Positions 53,485 to 62,208 of a DNA stretch of 64,000 nucleotides are shown piece after piece. Position numbers and translations under genes: made by a program. Numbering within the stretch: position 1 is the first letter of the stretch; each line of letters starts with the position of its first letter. The notes under the pieces are model-generated. The model worked only from the letters and a program-made list of their open reading frames with translations. It searched no databases and was not told where the DNA came from. Source of the stretch: Streptomyces sp. CA-278952 (GTDB lineage Bacteria > Actinomycetota > Actinomycetes > Streptomycetales > Streptomycetaceae); NCBI RefSeq assembly GCF_028747205.1, contig NZ_CP112880.1, positions 2,356,001-2,420,000 on the forward strand. Reading direction: 5' to 3'.

Positions 53485-54447
53485 ATGACCGCAAGCATCA
53501 CGCGTCGTACGACCGCGAAGTCCCGGATTGCGGCGATCGGCGCCATCGCGGTCGCCGGCTCCCTGCTGCTCACCGCCTGTGGCGACCAGACAGACAGCTC
53601 CTCCCAGGAGGGAGGCAGCGGCAAGGAGACCAAGAGCGGCGCGCCGCTCTTCTCGAAGCTGCCCGAGAAGTACCAGAAGTCCGGTGTGATCAAGGTCGGC
53701 ACGAATGCCGAATACGCCCCGATGGAGTCCGTCGAGAACGGAAAGATCGTGGGTGTCGACCCCGATCTCGCCGAGGCCCTCGGCAAGCAGCTCGGGGTGA
53801 AGTTCGAGTTCACCTCCGGTTCCTTCGACGGCCTGATCACCGCCCTGAACAGTGGGCGTCACGACATCGCGATGTCGTCGATCACGGACAACAAGCAGCG
53901 CCAGGAGGGCCTGGACGAATCGGGCAAGAAGCTGGGTGAGGGCGTCGACTTCGTCGATTACTTCCTCGCCGGCACCGCCGTGTACACGAAGAAGGGCAAC
54001 CCGCAGAACATCAAGTCCATCGAGGACCTCTGCGGGAAGGCCGCGGCCGTGCAGCGCGGCACCACGTACGAGAAGGCCCTCAAGACGCAGTCGAAGGCCT
54101 GTACGGACGGTGGCAAGGCGGCCGTCAAGATCGAGTCGTTCGAGAACGACACCGAGGCGCAGACCCGCGTCAAGTCCGGCGGTGCGGTCGCCGGCGTCAA
54201 CGACTACCCGGTCGCGGTCGACCTGGCCCGCAAGGCCGACGGCGGCAAGGCGTTCGAGGTCGTGGGCGAGCAGGTCGACGCCGGCCCGTTCGGCATCGCC
54301 GTCAAGAAGGACAACACCGGGCTGCGCGACGCCCTGAAGGAGGCCGTCGACGCGATCATCGCCGACGGTTCGTACCAGAAGGTGCTCGACAAGTGGGGCG
54401 CCGGTACGGGAGCGATCGACAAGGCCGCCATCAACGGCGGCAAGTGA
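53485..54447 (+). CDS. Polar amino-acid ABC transporter, substrate-binding lipoprotein
   Basis: A 320-residue lipoprotein that binds an amino acid outside the membrane. Signal and lipobox LLLTAC at about 26-31, then the family 3 extracellular solute-binding pattern (IKVGTNAEYAPMESV, GFDPDLAEAL type, GLITALNSGRHDIA). ATG at 53485 follows GGAGGA at ideal spacing. Three genes (binding protein, permease, ATPase) with 28-bp and four-base junctions make a complete importer. Specificity is unknown, though the glutamate/glutamine-type family is likely. Confidence 0.94.
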   Translation: MTASITRRTTAKSRIAAIGAIAVAGSLLLTACGDQTDSSSQEGGSGKETKSGAPLFSKLPEKYQKSGVIKVGTNAEYAPMESVENGKIVGVDPDLAEALGKQLGVKFEFTSGSFDGLITALNSGRHDIAMSSITDNKQRQEGLDESGKKLGEGVDFVDYFLAGTAVYTKKGNPQNIKSIEDLCGKAAAVQRGTTYEKALKTQSKACTDGGKAAVKIESFENDTEAQTRVKSGGAVAGVNDYPVAVDLARKADGGKAFEVVGEQVDAGPFGIAVKKDNTGLRDALKEAVDAIIADGSYQKVLDKWGAGTGAIDKAAINGGK

Positions 54448-54475
54448 CCGGACGCTCCACTGAAGGGCAGTCACC

Positions 54476-55444
54476 ATGACTGACAAGTTCGACAAGACAC
54501 CCGCCGGTTCACCGGCCGGCCCGGTGTCCGTCTCCAAGGGCGCCACCCCGGCCCCGGAGAGCATCAAGGCCATTCCGGTCCGCCATGTCGGCCGCTGGAT
54601 CAGCGGCGTCGTGGTCATCGGCCTCCTCGTCGCCCTCGGGTACGCCTTCTCGCAGGGCAACATCCAGTGGCACGCCGTGGGCGACAAGCTGTTCGACAGC
54701 ACGGTCGTCGCCGGTGCGGGCCGCACCCTGCTGATCAGCGTCCTCGCGATGGTGCTCGGCGTGATCCTCGGCGTCGTGCTGGCCGTGATGCGGCTGTCGA
54801 AGAACCCCGTCACCAGCTGGGTGGCCTGGCTGTACATCTGGTTCTTCCGGGGCACCCCGGTCTACGTACAGCTGCTGCTCTGGTTCAACCTGGCACTGAT
54901 CTTCCCGGTCCTGAACATCCCGTTCATCTACAAGGACGAGATGACGGACGTCATGACCCCGTTCATGTGCGCCCTGCTGGGGCTCGCGCTGAACGAGGCC
55001 GCCTACATGGCGGAGATCTGCCGGGCCGGCATCCAGTCGGTCGACGAGGGCCAGACCGAGGCCTCGCACGCGCTGGGCATGACCCAGGGCAAGACCATGC
55101 GCCGTGTCGTCCTCCCGCAGGCGCTGCGCGTGATCATCCCGCCGACCGGCAACGAGTTCATCAACATGCTGAAGACCTCGTCGCTCGTCTACGCCGTCAC
55201 GTACAACGAACTGCTCCGCTCCACCTCGCAGATCGGCTCCACGTCGTACGCGGTGATGGAGATGCTGTTCGTCGCGTCCATCTGGTACATCGTGATGACC
55301 AGCGTGTTCAGCGTCGGCCAGTACTACCTGGAGCGCCGCTTCGCCCGCGGCGCGCTCCGCTCGCTGCCGCTCACGCCGCTCCAGCGCGTCAAGGTCAACC
55401 TCGCCGCGTTCAGTAACCGGCCCTCCGGAGGTGTCTCCGCATGA
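54476..55444 (+). CDS. Polar amino-acid ABC transporter permease
   Basis: A 322-residue inner-membrane permease of the HisM/GlnP type. Several helices, the coupling loop [29 protein letters not shown] (EAA motif with G at fixed distance) and a His/Gln-type [18 protein letters not shown] segment. A charged cytoplasmic N-terminus (about 40 residues) precedes the first helix. Only one permease gene is present, so it acts as a homodimer. The stop overlaps the ATPase ATG (ATGA). Confidence 0.95.
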   Translation: MTDKFDKTPAGSPAGPVSVSKGATPAPESIKAIPVRHVGRWISGVVVIGLLVALGYAFSQGNIQWHAVGDKLFDSTVVAGAGRTLLISVLAMVLGVILGVVLAVMRLSKNPVTSWVAWLYIWFFRGTPVYVQLLLWFNLALIFPVLNIPFIYKDEMTDVMTPFMCALLGLALNEAAYMAEICRAGIQSVDEGQTEASHALGMTQGKTMRRVVLPQALRVIIPPTGNEFINMLKTSSLVYAVTYNELLRSTSQIGSTSYAVMEMLFVASIWYIVMTSVFSVGQYYLERRFARGALRSLPLTPLQRVKVNLAAFSNRPSGGVSA

Positions 55445-56205
55445 CCACCCCCATGGTGAAGGCCGAGGGCGTCCACAAGTCCTTCGGCGCGGCCCACATC
55501 CTCAAGGGCATCGACCTGGAGGTCGCCCCGCGAGAGGTGTTCTGCCTGATCGGCCCGTCCGGCTCCGGCAAGTCGACCTTCCTGCGGTGCATCAACCACC
55601 TGGAGAAGATCAACGCCGGCCGGCTCTCGGTCGACGGCGAGCTGGTCGGCTACCGGCAGAAGGGCGACAAGCTCTACGAGCTGAAGGACAGCGAGGTCGC
55701 CCTCCAGCGGCGCGACATCGGCATGGTCTTCCAGCGCTTCAACCTGTTCCCGCACATGACGGCCATCGAGAACGTCATGGAGGCCCCGGTCCAGGTCAAG
55801 GGCGAGTCCAGGGCCGTGGCCCGGGCCCGCGCCGAGAAGCTGCTGGACCGGGTGGGCCTCTCCGACAAGGCGGGGAGCTACCCCACCCAGCTCTCCGGCG
55901 GGCAGCAGCAGCGTGTGGCCATCGCCCGCGCGCTGGCGATGGAGCCGAAGCTGATGCTCTTCGACGAGCCGACGTCCGCGCTCGACCCGGAGCTGGTCGG
56001 CGACGTCCTGGACGTCATGCGCGGTCTGGCCGAGGACGGTATGACGATGATCGTCGTCACCCACGAGATGGGCTTCGCCCGCGAGGTGGGAGACGCGCTG
56101 GTCTTCATGGACGACGGCGTGGTGGTCGAGTCGGGCCACCCGCGTGACGTGCTGACCAACCCGCAGCACGACCGGACGAAGTCGTTCCTGTCCAAGGTGC
56201 TGTAG
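55441..56205 (+). CDS. Polar amino-acid ABC transporter ATPase
   Basis: A 254-residue ATP-binding subunit. Walker [11 protein letters not shown]-loop VFQRFNLFP, signature [15 protein letters not shown], Walker [15 protein letters not shown] and the His-switch [10 protein letters not shown] are intact. Start: ATG at 55441 in the permease stop. A long loop ([17 protein letters not shown]) extends the core before the Q-loop. Last gene of the importer operon; a strong hairpin follows. Confidence 0.96.
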   Translation: MTTPMVKAEGVHKSFGAAHILKGIDLEVAPREVFCLIGPSGSGKSTFLRCINHLEKINAGRLSVDGELVGYRQKGDKLYELKDSEVALQRRDIGMVFQRFNLFPHMTAIENVMEAPVQVKGESRAVARARAEKLLDRVGLSDKAGSYPTQLSGGQQQRVAIARALAMEPKLMLFDEPTSALDPELVGDVLDVMRGLAEDGMTMIVVTHEMGFAREVGDALVFMDDGVVVESGHPRDVLTNPQHDRTKSFLSKVL

Positions 56206-56215
56206 GCCCGCGTAC

Positions 56216-56254
56216 GGGAGGGCGGTGCGGACCGTGGTCCCGCACCGCCCTCCC
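56216..56254. terminator. Strong hairpin between convergent genes
   Basis: Perfect 15-bp arms (56216-56230 and 56240-56254, GGGAGGGCGGTGCGG and its complement) with a 9-base loop lie 10 bases after the ATPase stop and 42 bases from the opposing gene. Confidence 0.85.
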
Positions 56255-56295
56255 GCGCGTCCGGCCGCCCGCCGCGCTCCCGCGCGTGCGCACCC

Positions 56296-57102
56296 TCAGC
56301 CCGTCGGCAGCACCTCCGGGCCGGTGAGCAGCTGCTTCAGCTGCTGCCGGGAGAGCGGAGGCTCCGACAGCAGCGGCCCTTGGGTGCCGTCGCCCTCGAA
56401 GCCGGTGCTGGAGCGTACGAGGAACTGCGAGCCGTCCCGCTGGATGAGCCGGCCGACCAGCTCGGGCCCCCAGTCGACGCTGTCCTCACCCTCGACGTCC
56501 ATCGTGTCGTGCCACGTCGTCAGGGTCCGGCCGTCGGGGAGCACCTCCCGCTCGCAGTCGGAACGGGACGGTTCCTGGCCCACCCGGACGCAGAGATCCT
56601 CGTCCGGATCGGCCGGGCGGCCCATCTTCTTCTCCACTGCCTCCCGGTCCTCCAGGGCGAGCACCAGATAGCCGACGCCGCCGTCCCGGCGGAACGCGTA
56701 GTGCCCGTCCAGCGGACCGAGGTAGGTGGTGTGCGCCTGCTCGGGTGTCGCCTTCTTGATGAGCACGGCGAGCGAGACCTCCTCGATCTCCCCCACGTCC
56801 GGCGGCAGCAGCGCGGCCAGCCGTTCGGCCTTGTCCGACGCGGGAGCCGATGCCGATGCCGACGGCGTCGGGGAGGCGGACGGCCCGGCCGACGCCACCG
56901 AGGTGTGCGCGGCGTCCTCGTCGCCGCCCGTCCGGGGCAGGGCGAACGCCCCGGCGGCGACCACCGCGAGGACGGCGGTGGAGGCGGCGACGCGGCGGCG
57001 CCTGCGGATCCGGGCGGCCTTCGCGTACACGGCCCCGGCGGAGAGCGTGGGCTTCCCCGCTCCCTCGGCGGCTCGGTCGAGCAGTTCTCGGACGTCGTTC
57101 AT
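56296..57102 (-). CDS. Membrane protein coupled to a SigE-family sigma factor
   Basis: A 268-residue single-pass protein. Cytoplasmic N-terminus with basic residues ([11 protein letters not shown]), one helix ([15 protein letters not shown]), a Ser/Pro/Ala linker (about 70-95) and an outer domain of about 160 residues containing two Cys. It is not a recognised anti-sigma factor. Start: ATG at 57102, overlapping the sigma stop by four bases, so the two are co-expressed; it is a candidate regulator of that sigma factor. Confidence 0.82.
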   Translation of the reverse strand: MNDVRELLDRAAEGAGKPTLSAGAVYAKAARIRRRRRVAASTAVLAVVAAGAFALPRTGGDEDAAHTSVASAGPSASPTPSASASAPASDKAERLAALLPPDVGEIEEVSLAVLIKKATPEQAHTTYLGPLDGHYAFRRDGGVGYLVLALEDREAVEKKMGRPADPDEDLCVRVGQEPSRSDCEREVLPDGRTLTTWHDTMDVEGEDSVDWGPELVGRLIQRDGSQFLVRSSTGFEGDGTQGPLLSEPPLSRQQLKQLLTGPEVLPTG

Positions 57103-57587
57103 ACCAATTCCTCCGCCATCCCGGCGCGCAGCGCCGCCAGGCCCCGAGCCGTGTGGCTCTTGACCGTGTTCGTCCGCATCCCGAGCGCCTCGGCCGTGGC
57201 CTCCACGCTCAGGTCCTCCCAGTAACGGAGCACCAGCACCGCCCGCTGTCTGGCCGTGAGCCGGGCGAGCGCCTCCCTGACGACCAGACCGGTGTCCGTG
57301 TCGGCCGTGTTCCCCGGGCGGTCGGGCAGTTCGCCGTACGCCCGCTCCCGCCGCCAGAACCTGCGCCGGCTCGCGATGAACGTGTTGACCAGCGTCTTAC
57401 GGGCGTACGCCTCGATGTTGTCGAGCCGCCCGTGCCTCCGGCCGCCGAGGACGACCTTGACCAGGGCGCTCTGGACGAGGTCCTCGGCCTCGTGCCGGTC
57501 GCCGCAGAGCAGGTAGGCGCTGCGGAACAGCGCGGTGCGCCGGCCCTCGACGAAGTCGTGCAGCGCCGCGTCGTCATCGGCCCGCAT
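57099..57587 (-). CDS. SigE-family ECF sigma factor
   Basis: A 162-residue ECF sigma factor of the actinobacterial SigE subfamily. Region 2 (LFRSAYLLCGDRHEAEDLVQSALVKV) and region 4 (LTARQRAVLVLRYWEDLSVEATAEALGMRTNTVKSHTARGL) are complete. The start is ATG at 57587. The downstream membrane protein overlaps by four bases and may act as its sensor. Binding sites of this sigma factor were not looked for. Confidence 0.95.
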   Translation of the reverse strand: MRADDDAALHDFVEGRRTALFRSAYLLCGDRHEAEDLVQSALVKVVLGGRRHGRLDNIEAYARKTLVNTFIASRRRFWRRERAYGELPDRPGNTADTDTGLVVREALARLTARQRAVLVLRYWEDLSVEATAEALGMRTNTVKSHTARGLAALRAGMAEELV

Positions 57588-57712
57588 ACGGACCCCTCCC
57601 CGGAACTGACAATTCCCTGCCCCCTTCGCTCCGCACTCCCCGGCCCGCGGAGGCGGACCGTCTCACCCTTCCAGTGCGCCGGGCCCCGGCGGAGGTTGCG
57701 GGCATCGACGAA

Positions 57713-57752
57713 GAAAAAGGGGGCGGTACGGGCCCGAAGCCCGTACCGCCCC
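57713..57752 (-). terminator. Intrinsic terminator for the methyltransferase gene
   Basis: 14-bp perfect arms (57720-57733 and 57739-57752) with a five-base loop, followed on the minus strand by TTTTT (57717-57713). It lies 50 bases after the methyltransferase stop: a clear rho-independent terminator, otherwise uncommon here. Confidence 0.93.
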
Positions 57753-57801
57753 TCTCACCGCCGTGCGGCTGCCGCTGTTCGCGAGCGGCTGCTTCGGGCG
57801 G

Positions 57802-58563
57802 CTACTTCACGGCGAGGACCAGGGTGTCCGAGGGGGACGCCCAGACCGCGCGGGCCTCACCGAAGCCCGAGGCCAGCAGGGTGCGGGCGTGCCAGTCGGC
57901 GGAGGGCATGTCGCCGTCCGCGTGCTCGCCGTAGATCGCGAACCGCTCGGCGGTGGGCGCGGCCAGGACGGGGTCCTTCGCGGCGACGGCCCACCACTCG
58001 GCCCAGTCCAGCGCCCCGGCGGCCTTGGCGCGGTCCATCGCGGCGTGCCGGTGGACGCGTTCGGCGGCGTTGATCCGGGGGGTGGCCGGGTCGATCGTAC
58101 GGTCGGCGTTCATGAACACCCCGCCGTCCCGGACGAGGCCGCCGAGCTGCCCGTAGAGCGTGGCGAGCGGGTCCCTGTGCAGCCAGTGCAGGGCGGTGGC
58201 GGTGAGGACGGCGTCGTACGAGGTGTGGGGCAGCCCGGCCGTCCAGTCGGGGTCCTTGAGATCGGCGGTGACGAAGGCGACCCGGTCGTCGCCGTCGAAG
58301 GTGCCGCGGGCGATGGCCAGGAGCGCGGGGTCGAGATCGACTCCGGTACTCGTGGCGTTCGGGAACCGCTTGAGGAGCCGGTCCGTGATACTTCCCGTAC
58401 CGCACGCGAGGTCGAGGACCCGCGGTTCCGGTCCGACGACCGCCTCGACCATGTCCAGCATCACCCGGAACCGCTCCTCGCGGTCGGGCATGTACCACTC
58501 CTGCTGCCGGTCCCAGCTCTCCTGCCAGGACTGCCAGTCGGTGCCCGTAGCCGTCTCCGTCAC
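57802..58563 (-). CDS. Class I SAM-dependent methyltransferase
   Basis: A 253-residue Rossmann-fold methyltransferase of the trans-aconitate/ubiquinone type. SAM loop VLDLACGTGSITDRLL, acidic strand GVDLDPALLAIAR, and the LTATALHWLHRD post-loop are present. GTG at 58563 has GGAGG five bases upstream; an ATG-type start at 58575 would overlap that site. Divergent from the CGNR gene. Substrate unknown. Confidence 0.9.
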   Translation of the reverse strand: MTETATGTDWQSWQESWDRQQEWYMPDREERFRVMLDMVEAVVGPEPRVLDLACGTGSITDRLLKRFPNATSTGVDLDPALLAIARGTFDGDDRVAFVTADLKDPDWTAGLPHTSYDAVLTATALHWLHRDPLATLYGQLGGLVRDGGVFMNADRTIDPATPRINAAERVHRHAAMDRAKAAGALDWAEWWAVAAKDPVLAAPTAERFAIYGEHADGDMPSADWHARTLLASGFGEARAVWASPSDTLVLAVK

Positions 58564-58651
58564 GCCAACCTCCACGTAATGCCCGTTTACGTCAATCGAC
58601 CATTACACTGGCCGACACCCCGACTCTAGACCGACCCCGTAAGGACTACAA

Positions 58652-59272
58652 GTGGAACTGGCCTATTACTCGGACTACGCCGTGCGCCTGGTCAACACCG
58701 AGGAGCCGGCCCGCAACAAGGACGCCCTCACCTCCGTCGAGGCGGTCCGGGAGCTGTTCGGAGCCAATCAGCAGGCGGCGCGGCGGACGACGGACGCGGA
58801 CGTGACCCGGTTCCGTTCCGTACGGGCACGGCTGCGCGCGGTCTTCGAGGCGGCGGACGGCGACGACGAGACGCTCGCGGTCGACCTGCTGAACTCGCTG
58901 CTGCTGGAGTTCCCGGTGAGCCCGCAGATCTCGGGGCACGACGCACGCGACCAGGACGGCAGGCCGGACTGGCACATGCATCTGGCCGACCACCCGTCGA
59001 ACGCGACCGCCGGCTACGCGGCCATCGCGGCGATGGGCCTGGCCTTCCACCTCACCGAGCACGGCGTGGACCGCCTCGGCCTGTGCGAGGCGGCGCCGTG
59101 CCGCAACGCCTACCTGGACACCTCCACCAACCGCTCCAGGCGCTACTGCTCGGACCGCTGCGCGACCCGCGCGAACGTGGCCGCCTACCGGGCCCGCAAG
59201 CGCGAGGAGGCCGAGCGCACCGGCCGCAGCGCGGAGACCGCCCAGCCCAGCACCGCCGTCACCGACCGCTGA
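58652..59272 (+). CDS. CGNR zinc-finger (ABATE-domain) protein
   Basis: A 206-residue DNA/RNA-binding-type regulator. N-terminal helical ABATE domain, then a CGNR zinc finger with Cys at CEAAPC and CSDRC (spacing C-x4-C-x16-C-x3-C), plus conserved RSRRYC and ATRANVAAYRARKR. CGNR proteins are stress-associated putative transcription factors. Start: GTG at 58652. Its last 88 bases overlap the end of sodX on the opposite strand, an unusually long convergent overlap. Confidence 0.88.
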   Translation: MELAYYSDYAVRLVNTEEPARNKDALTSVEAVRELFGANQQAARRTTDADVTRFRSVRARLRAVFEAADGDDETLAVDLLNSLLLEFPVSPQISGHDARDQDGRPDWHMHLADHPSNATAGYAAIAAMGLAFHLTEHGVDRLGLCEAAPCRNAYLDTSTNRSRRYCSDRCATRANVAAYRARKREEAERTGRSAETAQPSTAVTDR

Positions 59273-59613
59273 CCCTTCGCCAGGGGCCGGTAGCGCGCCC
59301 GCACCCGGGCCAGCACCAGCTCCTCCGGCACGGTCCCGTAGTCGGTGCTGTCCCCGCCCGCGAAGGTGTTGTCGCCCCGCACCCACCAGCCGCCGGGCCG
59401 CCGCTCGGTGGCCCGTTTGACCACCAGCAGGTCCTGCTGGAAGGGGTGTCGCAGGATCACCACGTCACCGGGGCTCACGGGCGCCCCGTACTGCACGAGC
59501 AGCAGGTCGCCGTGGTAGAGCGTGGGCACCATGGAGGGGCCCGTCACCTCCACCACCCGCAACGGACGCCGCGTCACCCGCGCGCCTCCGGACACCTGTC
59601 GCCGCTCCGGCAT
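59185..59613 (-). CDS. sodX: Nickel superoxide dismutase maturation protease SodX
   Basis: A 142-residue S26-type serine peptidase that cleaves the leader of SodN. The nucleophile Ser is in TGPSMVPTLY, the general-base Lys in LLVVKRATER, and the WVRGDN...GDSTDYG block is conserved. ATG at 59613 has GGGAGG eight bases upstream; an ATG at 59655 gives 14 extra residues. It is divergent from sodN across 188 bp and its last 88 bases overlap the CGNR gene. Confidence 0.92.
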   Translation of the reverse strand: MPERRQVSGGARVTRRPLRVVEVTGPSMVPTLYHGDLLLVQYGAPVSPGDVVILRHPFQQDLLVVKRATERRPGGWWVRGDNTFAGGDSTDYGTVPEELVLARVRARYRPLAKGQRSVTAVLGWAVSALRPVRSASSRLRAR

Positions 59614-59801
59614 CTCCGGCACCTCCCGGTTCCTCCTCCACCACATCGTCAGCACATCGCCCGAGCGTCACTCCGTACGTTCGGCCGACGGCCCGATTCT
59701 CACACCGGACTTTTGACCTAAGCCCCTGGGGCAGCCACGGAAAGCGGCGCTCCACGGAGTAATGTCCCACCTGAGAAGACGATCACGAGGAGGACAGCTC
59801 C

Positions 59802-60197
59802 ATGCTTTCCCGCCTGTTTGCCCCCAAGGTGAAGGTCAGCGCCCACTGCGACCTGCCCTGCGGCGTGTACGACCCGGCCCAGGCCCGCATCGAGGCCGAG
59901 TCGGTCAAGGCCGTCCAGGAGAAGTACCAGGCCAACGAGGACGCGGACTTCCGCACCCGCGCCGTCCTGATCAAGGAACAGCGCGCCGAGCTCGCGAAGC
60001 ACCACGTCTCGGTGCTCTGGAGCGACTACTTCAAGCCCCCGCACTTCGAGAAGTACCCGGAGCTGCACCAGCTGATCAACGACACCCTGAAGGCGCTCTC
60101 CGCGGCCAAGGGCTCGAACGACCCGAAGACGGGTCAGAAGGCTCTGGACCTCATCGCCGAGGTCGACCGGATCTTCTGGGAGACCAAGAAGGCCTGA
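59802..60197 (+). CDS. sodN: Nickel superoxide dismutase SodN
   Basis: A 131-residue precursor of the Ni-containing SOD that removes superoxide in the cytoplasm. After a 14-residue leader (MLSRLFAPKVKVSA) comes the nickel hook HCDLPCGVYD; after cleavage His1, Cys2 and Cys6 bind Ni. The rest forms the four-helix bundle. ATG at 59802 follows GAGGAGGA. Next to sodX, as expected. Ni-dependent control by Nur is known in S. coelicolor, where the sodN 3'UTR also yields an sRNA against sodF. No Nur box was identified here. Confidence 0.97.
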   Translation: MLSRLFAPKVKVSAHCDLPCGVYDPAQARIEAESVKAVQEKYQANEDADFRTRAVLIKEQRAELAKHHVSVLWSDYFKPPHFEKYPELHQLINDTLKALSAAKGSNDPKTGQKALDLIAEVDRIFWETKKA

Positions 60198-60208
60198 TCT
60201 ACAGCTAG

Positions 60209-60242
60209 GCGGCCTGACCTGTGTTTTCGCGGGTCATGCCGC
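60209..60242 (+). terminator. Stem-loop in the sodN 3' region
   Basis: GCGGCCTGACC (60209-60219) pairs with GGTCATGCCGC (60232-60242) with one mismatch, around a 12-base loop (TGTGTTTTCGCG). It starts 12 bases after the sodN stop. It may end the sodN transcript or be the processed 3'UTR sRNA known from S. coelicolor (s-SodF). Confidence 0.65.
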
Positions 60243-60416
60243 TTAACTGTCCGCACCCGGTCCGCAGGCCGCCGAGCATGGCGTCCACGGTGGGCCGGGT
60301 GCGGTCTTCTTCGCCCGGGCAGCGGCTTGGCGCTCACCCCGCCGGAGATGAGCGCGGAGGTAGTCGAGGGCTTGCCTTCCTCCGAGCGGCAGGCACAGCA
60401 ACAGGCATGGTTCCCG

Positions 60417-60447
60417 GTGATCATTGAGTGTCGAAATCCATGATCAC
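60417..60447. repeat. Inverted repeat upstream of the transposase remnant
   Basis: GTGATCA (60417-60423) and TGATCAC (60441-60447) are perfect arms with a 17-bp spacer. They lie just in front of the ISAs1-type remnant, so they may be part of its left end. The rest of 60243-60416 holds no recognisable gene. Confidence 0.55.
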
Positions 60448-60461
60448 TGCAACGGAAGGCC

Positions 60462-61014
60462 GTGCCTACCGCACCATCGTCGCCCATCCCCGCCGTGCTG
60501 GACCGACTCGCCAGCTCCCTGCCGACGCCCCCGAGCACCTTCCCGGCCTGCTGGACACTCTCGCCCTGCTGCCCGACCCGCGACGCGGCCGGGCCCGCCC
60601 TTCGGCAGCCCTCCCGCCGCGGGCGGCCATCGCCGTGCCCGGCCTGCCCTTCCCGCACGCCGACCAGGCCTTGCAGATCGTGCGGCGGCACGCACCGTGC
60701 GCACCGGGAAGGTCACGCTGGAACGCGTCTACGCCGTCCCCCGTCTGACGGTTCACCAGGCAACAGCTGCTGACCCGGCCGAACGCGCGCGCGGGCGCTG
60801 GGCCATGGAGAATCGAGAGCACCATGTGCGGGATGTGACGTTCGGAGAGGACGCCTCACGGGTACGGACCGGCAGCGCGCCGCGGGCGATGGCCTCCCTG
60901 CGCAACCTCGAGATCGGCGCTCTTCGGATGACGGGCTGCGGAAACATCGCCGAAGGCCTGCGCCGCCACGGCCGGGACATGGCCCGGCCGCCGACGCCCC
61001 CCGGACTCACGTGA
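60462..61014 (+). pseudogene. Decayed ISAs1-type transposase, internal deletion and frameshifts
   Basis: Three frames carry pieces of one transposase in order: an N-terminal piece ([15 protein letters not shown]) in frame 3, [18 protein letters not shown] and [13 protein letters not shown] in frame 2, then [19 protein letters not shown] through [20 protein letters not shown] and [20 protein letters not shown] in frame 1, ending at a TGA. A full transposase is about 380-400 codons; this spans about 185, so the catalytic middle is deleted and at least two frameshifts occur. I recognise the C-terminal block ([22 protein letters not shown]) as ISAs1 type from memory. Non-functional. Confidence 0.85.
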
Positions 61015-61178
61015 CCACTCCGCGCCGGTCGCGAGGGAACGACGGAGCCCTGCCCCTGTGCTGAAGCTGATGTTGCACGACGCGATCAACTTTTCCGGGC
61101 GCAGGCCGAATCCTTTCGGCGGGCCCGCGCCTCCTATACATGGGCCGACAAACGTCGGGACGGGATCAGGAGGTCGTC

Positions 61179-61271
61179 ATGATCATAGGTATCGCCATCG
61201 CCGCCGGAGCCGTGCTGCTCTGCACGTGCAGCTACTTCGTCATGCGCAAGCGAAAGCAAGCCCGTGGCTGA
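61179..61271 (+). CDS. 30-residue membrane peptide upstream of the ECF sigma factor
   Basis: A short frame starting at ATG 61179 with AGGAGG six bases upstream. It encodes one hydrophobic helix (about 2-24, rich in Ile/Ala/Val, with C-T-C and SYF) and a basic end (MRKRKQARG). The stop overlaps the GTG of the sigma gene by eight bases, so translation of the sigma factor is probably coupled to it. Many automatic callers would miss it. It could be a membrane sensor or anti-sigma-like peptide, which is inference. Confidence 0.75.
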   Translation: MIIGIAIAAGAVLLCTCSYFVMRKRKQARG

Positions 61272-61842
61272 CTCGTCCTGGCCCGGTGAGCAGCTGATTG
61301 TCGCCGCCCAGCGCGGCGACGCCGATTCGATCACCGCGTTGGTGTCGGATGCGCACCCGAACGTGCGGCGATTCGCCCGCTCGCTCTGCGCCACTCCTGA
61401 GGATGCCGAGGACGCGACGCAAGAAGCCTTGATCATCCTCTATCGGAAGATCGGGATGCTACGGGCGTCCGGCGCACTGGCGTCGTGGATGTTCCGCATC
61501 GTCCGCAACGAGTGCCTGCGCCGTGCGCGGACGATGCGGGCCCACGCACCCCTGCCGGATGCCGCCGTGCGCTCGGCCGAGGAAGTGGTTCTGCAACGCA
61601 TCGAGGCGGGCAAGGTGGCGGCGGCCATCGCCGCTCTGCCGGCCGAGCAGCGCCGCGTGTTGATCATGCGGGACATTCAGGGCTACAGCGGACGAACGGT
61701 CGCCGAGGCGCTCGGCCTCAGTACCGCCGCGATGAAATCCCGTCTGCACCGCGCCCGCACTGCGGTTCAGCAGTCCCTCCGTGTCCCACCCGAACCCGCG
61801 CCTGGAGACACCCATGACGACAACCAAAGCCGACGGCCCTGA
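61264..61842 (+). CDS. ECF RNA polymerase sigma factor
   Basis: A 192-residue ECF sigma factor. Region 2 (VSDAHPNVRRFARSLCATPEDAEDATQEALIILYRK) and region 4 (LPAEQRRVLIMRDIQGYSGRTVAEALGLSTAAMKSRLHRARTAV) are intact. GTG at 61264 overlaps the 30-residue gene by eight bases. No typical anti-sigma gene follows; instead there is a small Cys-containing membrane protein overlapping by 29 bases. It is distinct from the SigE-family factor at 57099. It lies between two transposase remnants, which suggests acquisition by transfer. Confidence 0.94.
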   Translation: MADSSWPGEQLIVAAQRGDADSITALVSDAHPNVRRFARSLCATPEDAEDATQEALIILYRKIGMLRASGALASWMFRIVRNECLRRARTMRAHAPLPDAAVRSAEEVVLQRIEAGKVAAAIAALPAEQRRVLIMRDIQGYSGRTVAEALGLSTAAMKSRLHRARTAVQQSLRVPPEPAPGDTHDDNQSRRP

Positions 61843-62125
61843 CTTCGCGAGTTCGTCCCTGCCCCGCCACCTGGTCCGGGGCGTGATCGGATTCGGCAGC
61901 CTGATCGGCTCGGTCGCGTGCATCCCGACCGTCGGCCCGGCCGGCCTGCTGCTCCTGCCGGTCGGCGTACTGGCACTGCGCGGCTGCCCGATGTGCTGGA
62001 CCATCGGCCTGATCCAGACCATCTCGCGGGGCCGCCTGCAGCGCGCTTGCGAGGACGGCCAGTGCAAGCTGACCGTCGCGGATCGGGACCACGAGGAGCG
62101 CCCGACCGCATCGGTCTCGCTATAG
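61814..62125 (+). CDS. Small Cys-rich membrane protein of the ECF operon
   Basis: A 103-residue protein with two hydrophobic segments (about 22-45 and 46-60) and the motif RGCPMCWTIGLI (C-x2-C), followed by CEDGQC. The layout resembles DUF2892/YgaP-type small membrane proteins. ATG at 61814 has GGAGA just upstream and lies 29 bases inside the sigma gene. Two Cys pairs near the membrane face suggest a redox or metal sensor acting with the sigma factor; this is inference. Confidence 0.78.
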   Translation: MTTTKADGPDFASSSLPRHLVRGVIGFGSLIGSVACIPTVGPAGLLLLPVGVLALRGCPMCWTIGLIQTISRGRLQRACEDGQCKLTVADRDHEERPTASVSL

Positions 62126-62208
62126 CAGAGCCGTGGATTCGGTGCCTGCGTCCGGGACACCGCGTCCGCCGAGGACACTGCACCGGCCACCGGCCGGCAG
62201 GGACCCCC

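Noticed and set aside
60205-60330. Short minus-strand frame with GEEDRTRPTVDAMLGGLRTG-like sequence near sodN
   Set aside because: Looks protein-like but has a frameshift and stop, no start and no recognised family; possibly a decayed gene, not enough to call.
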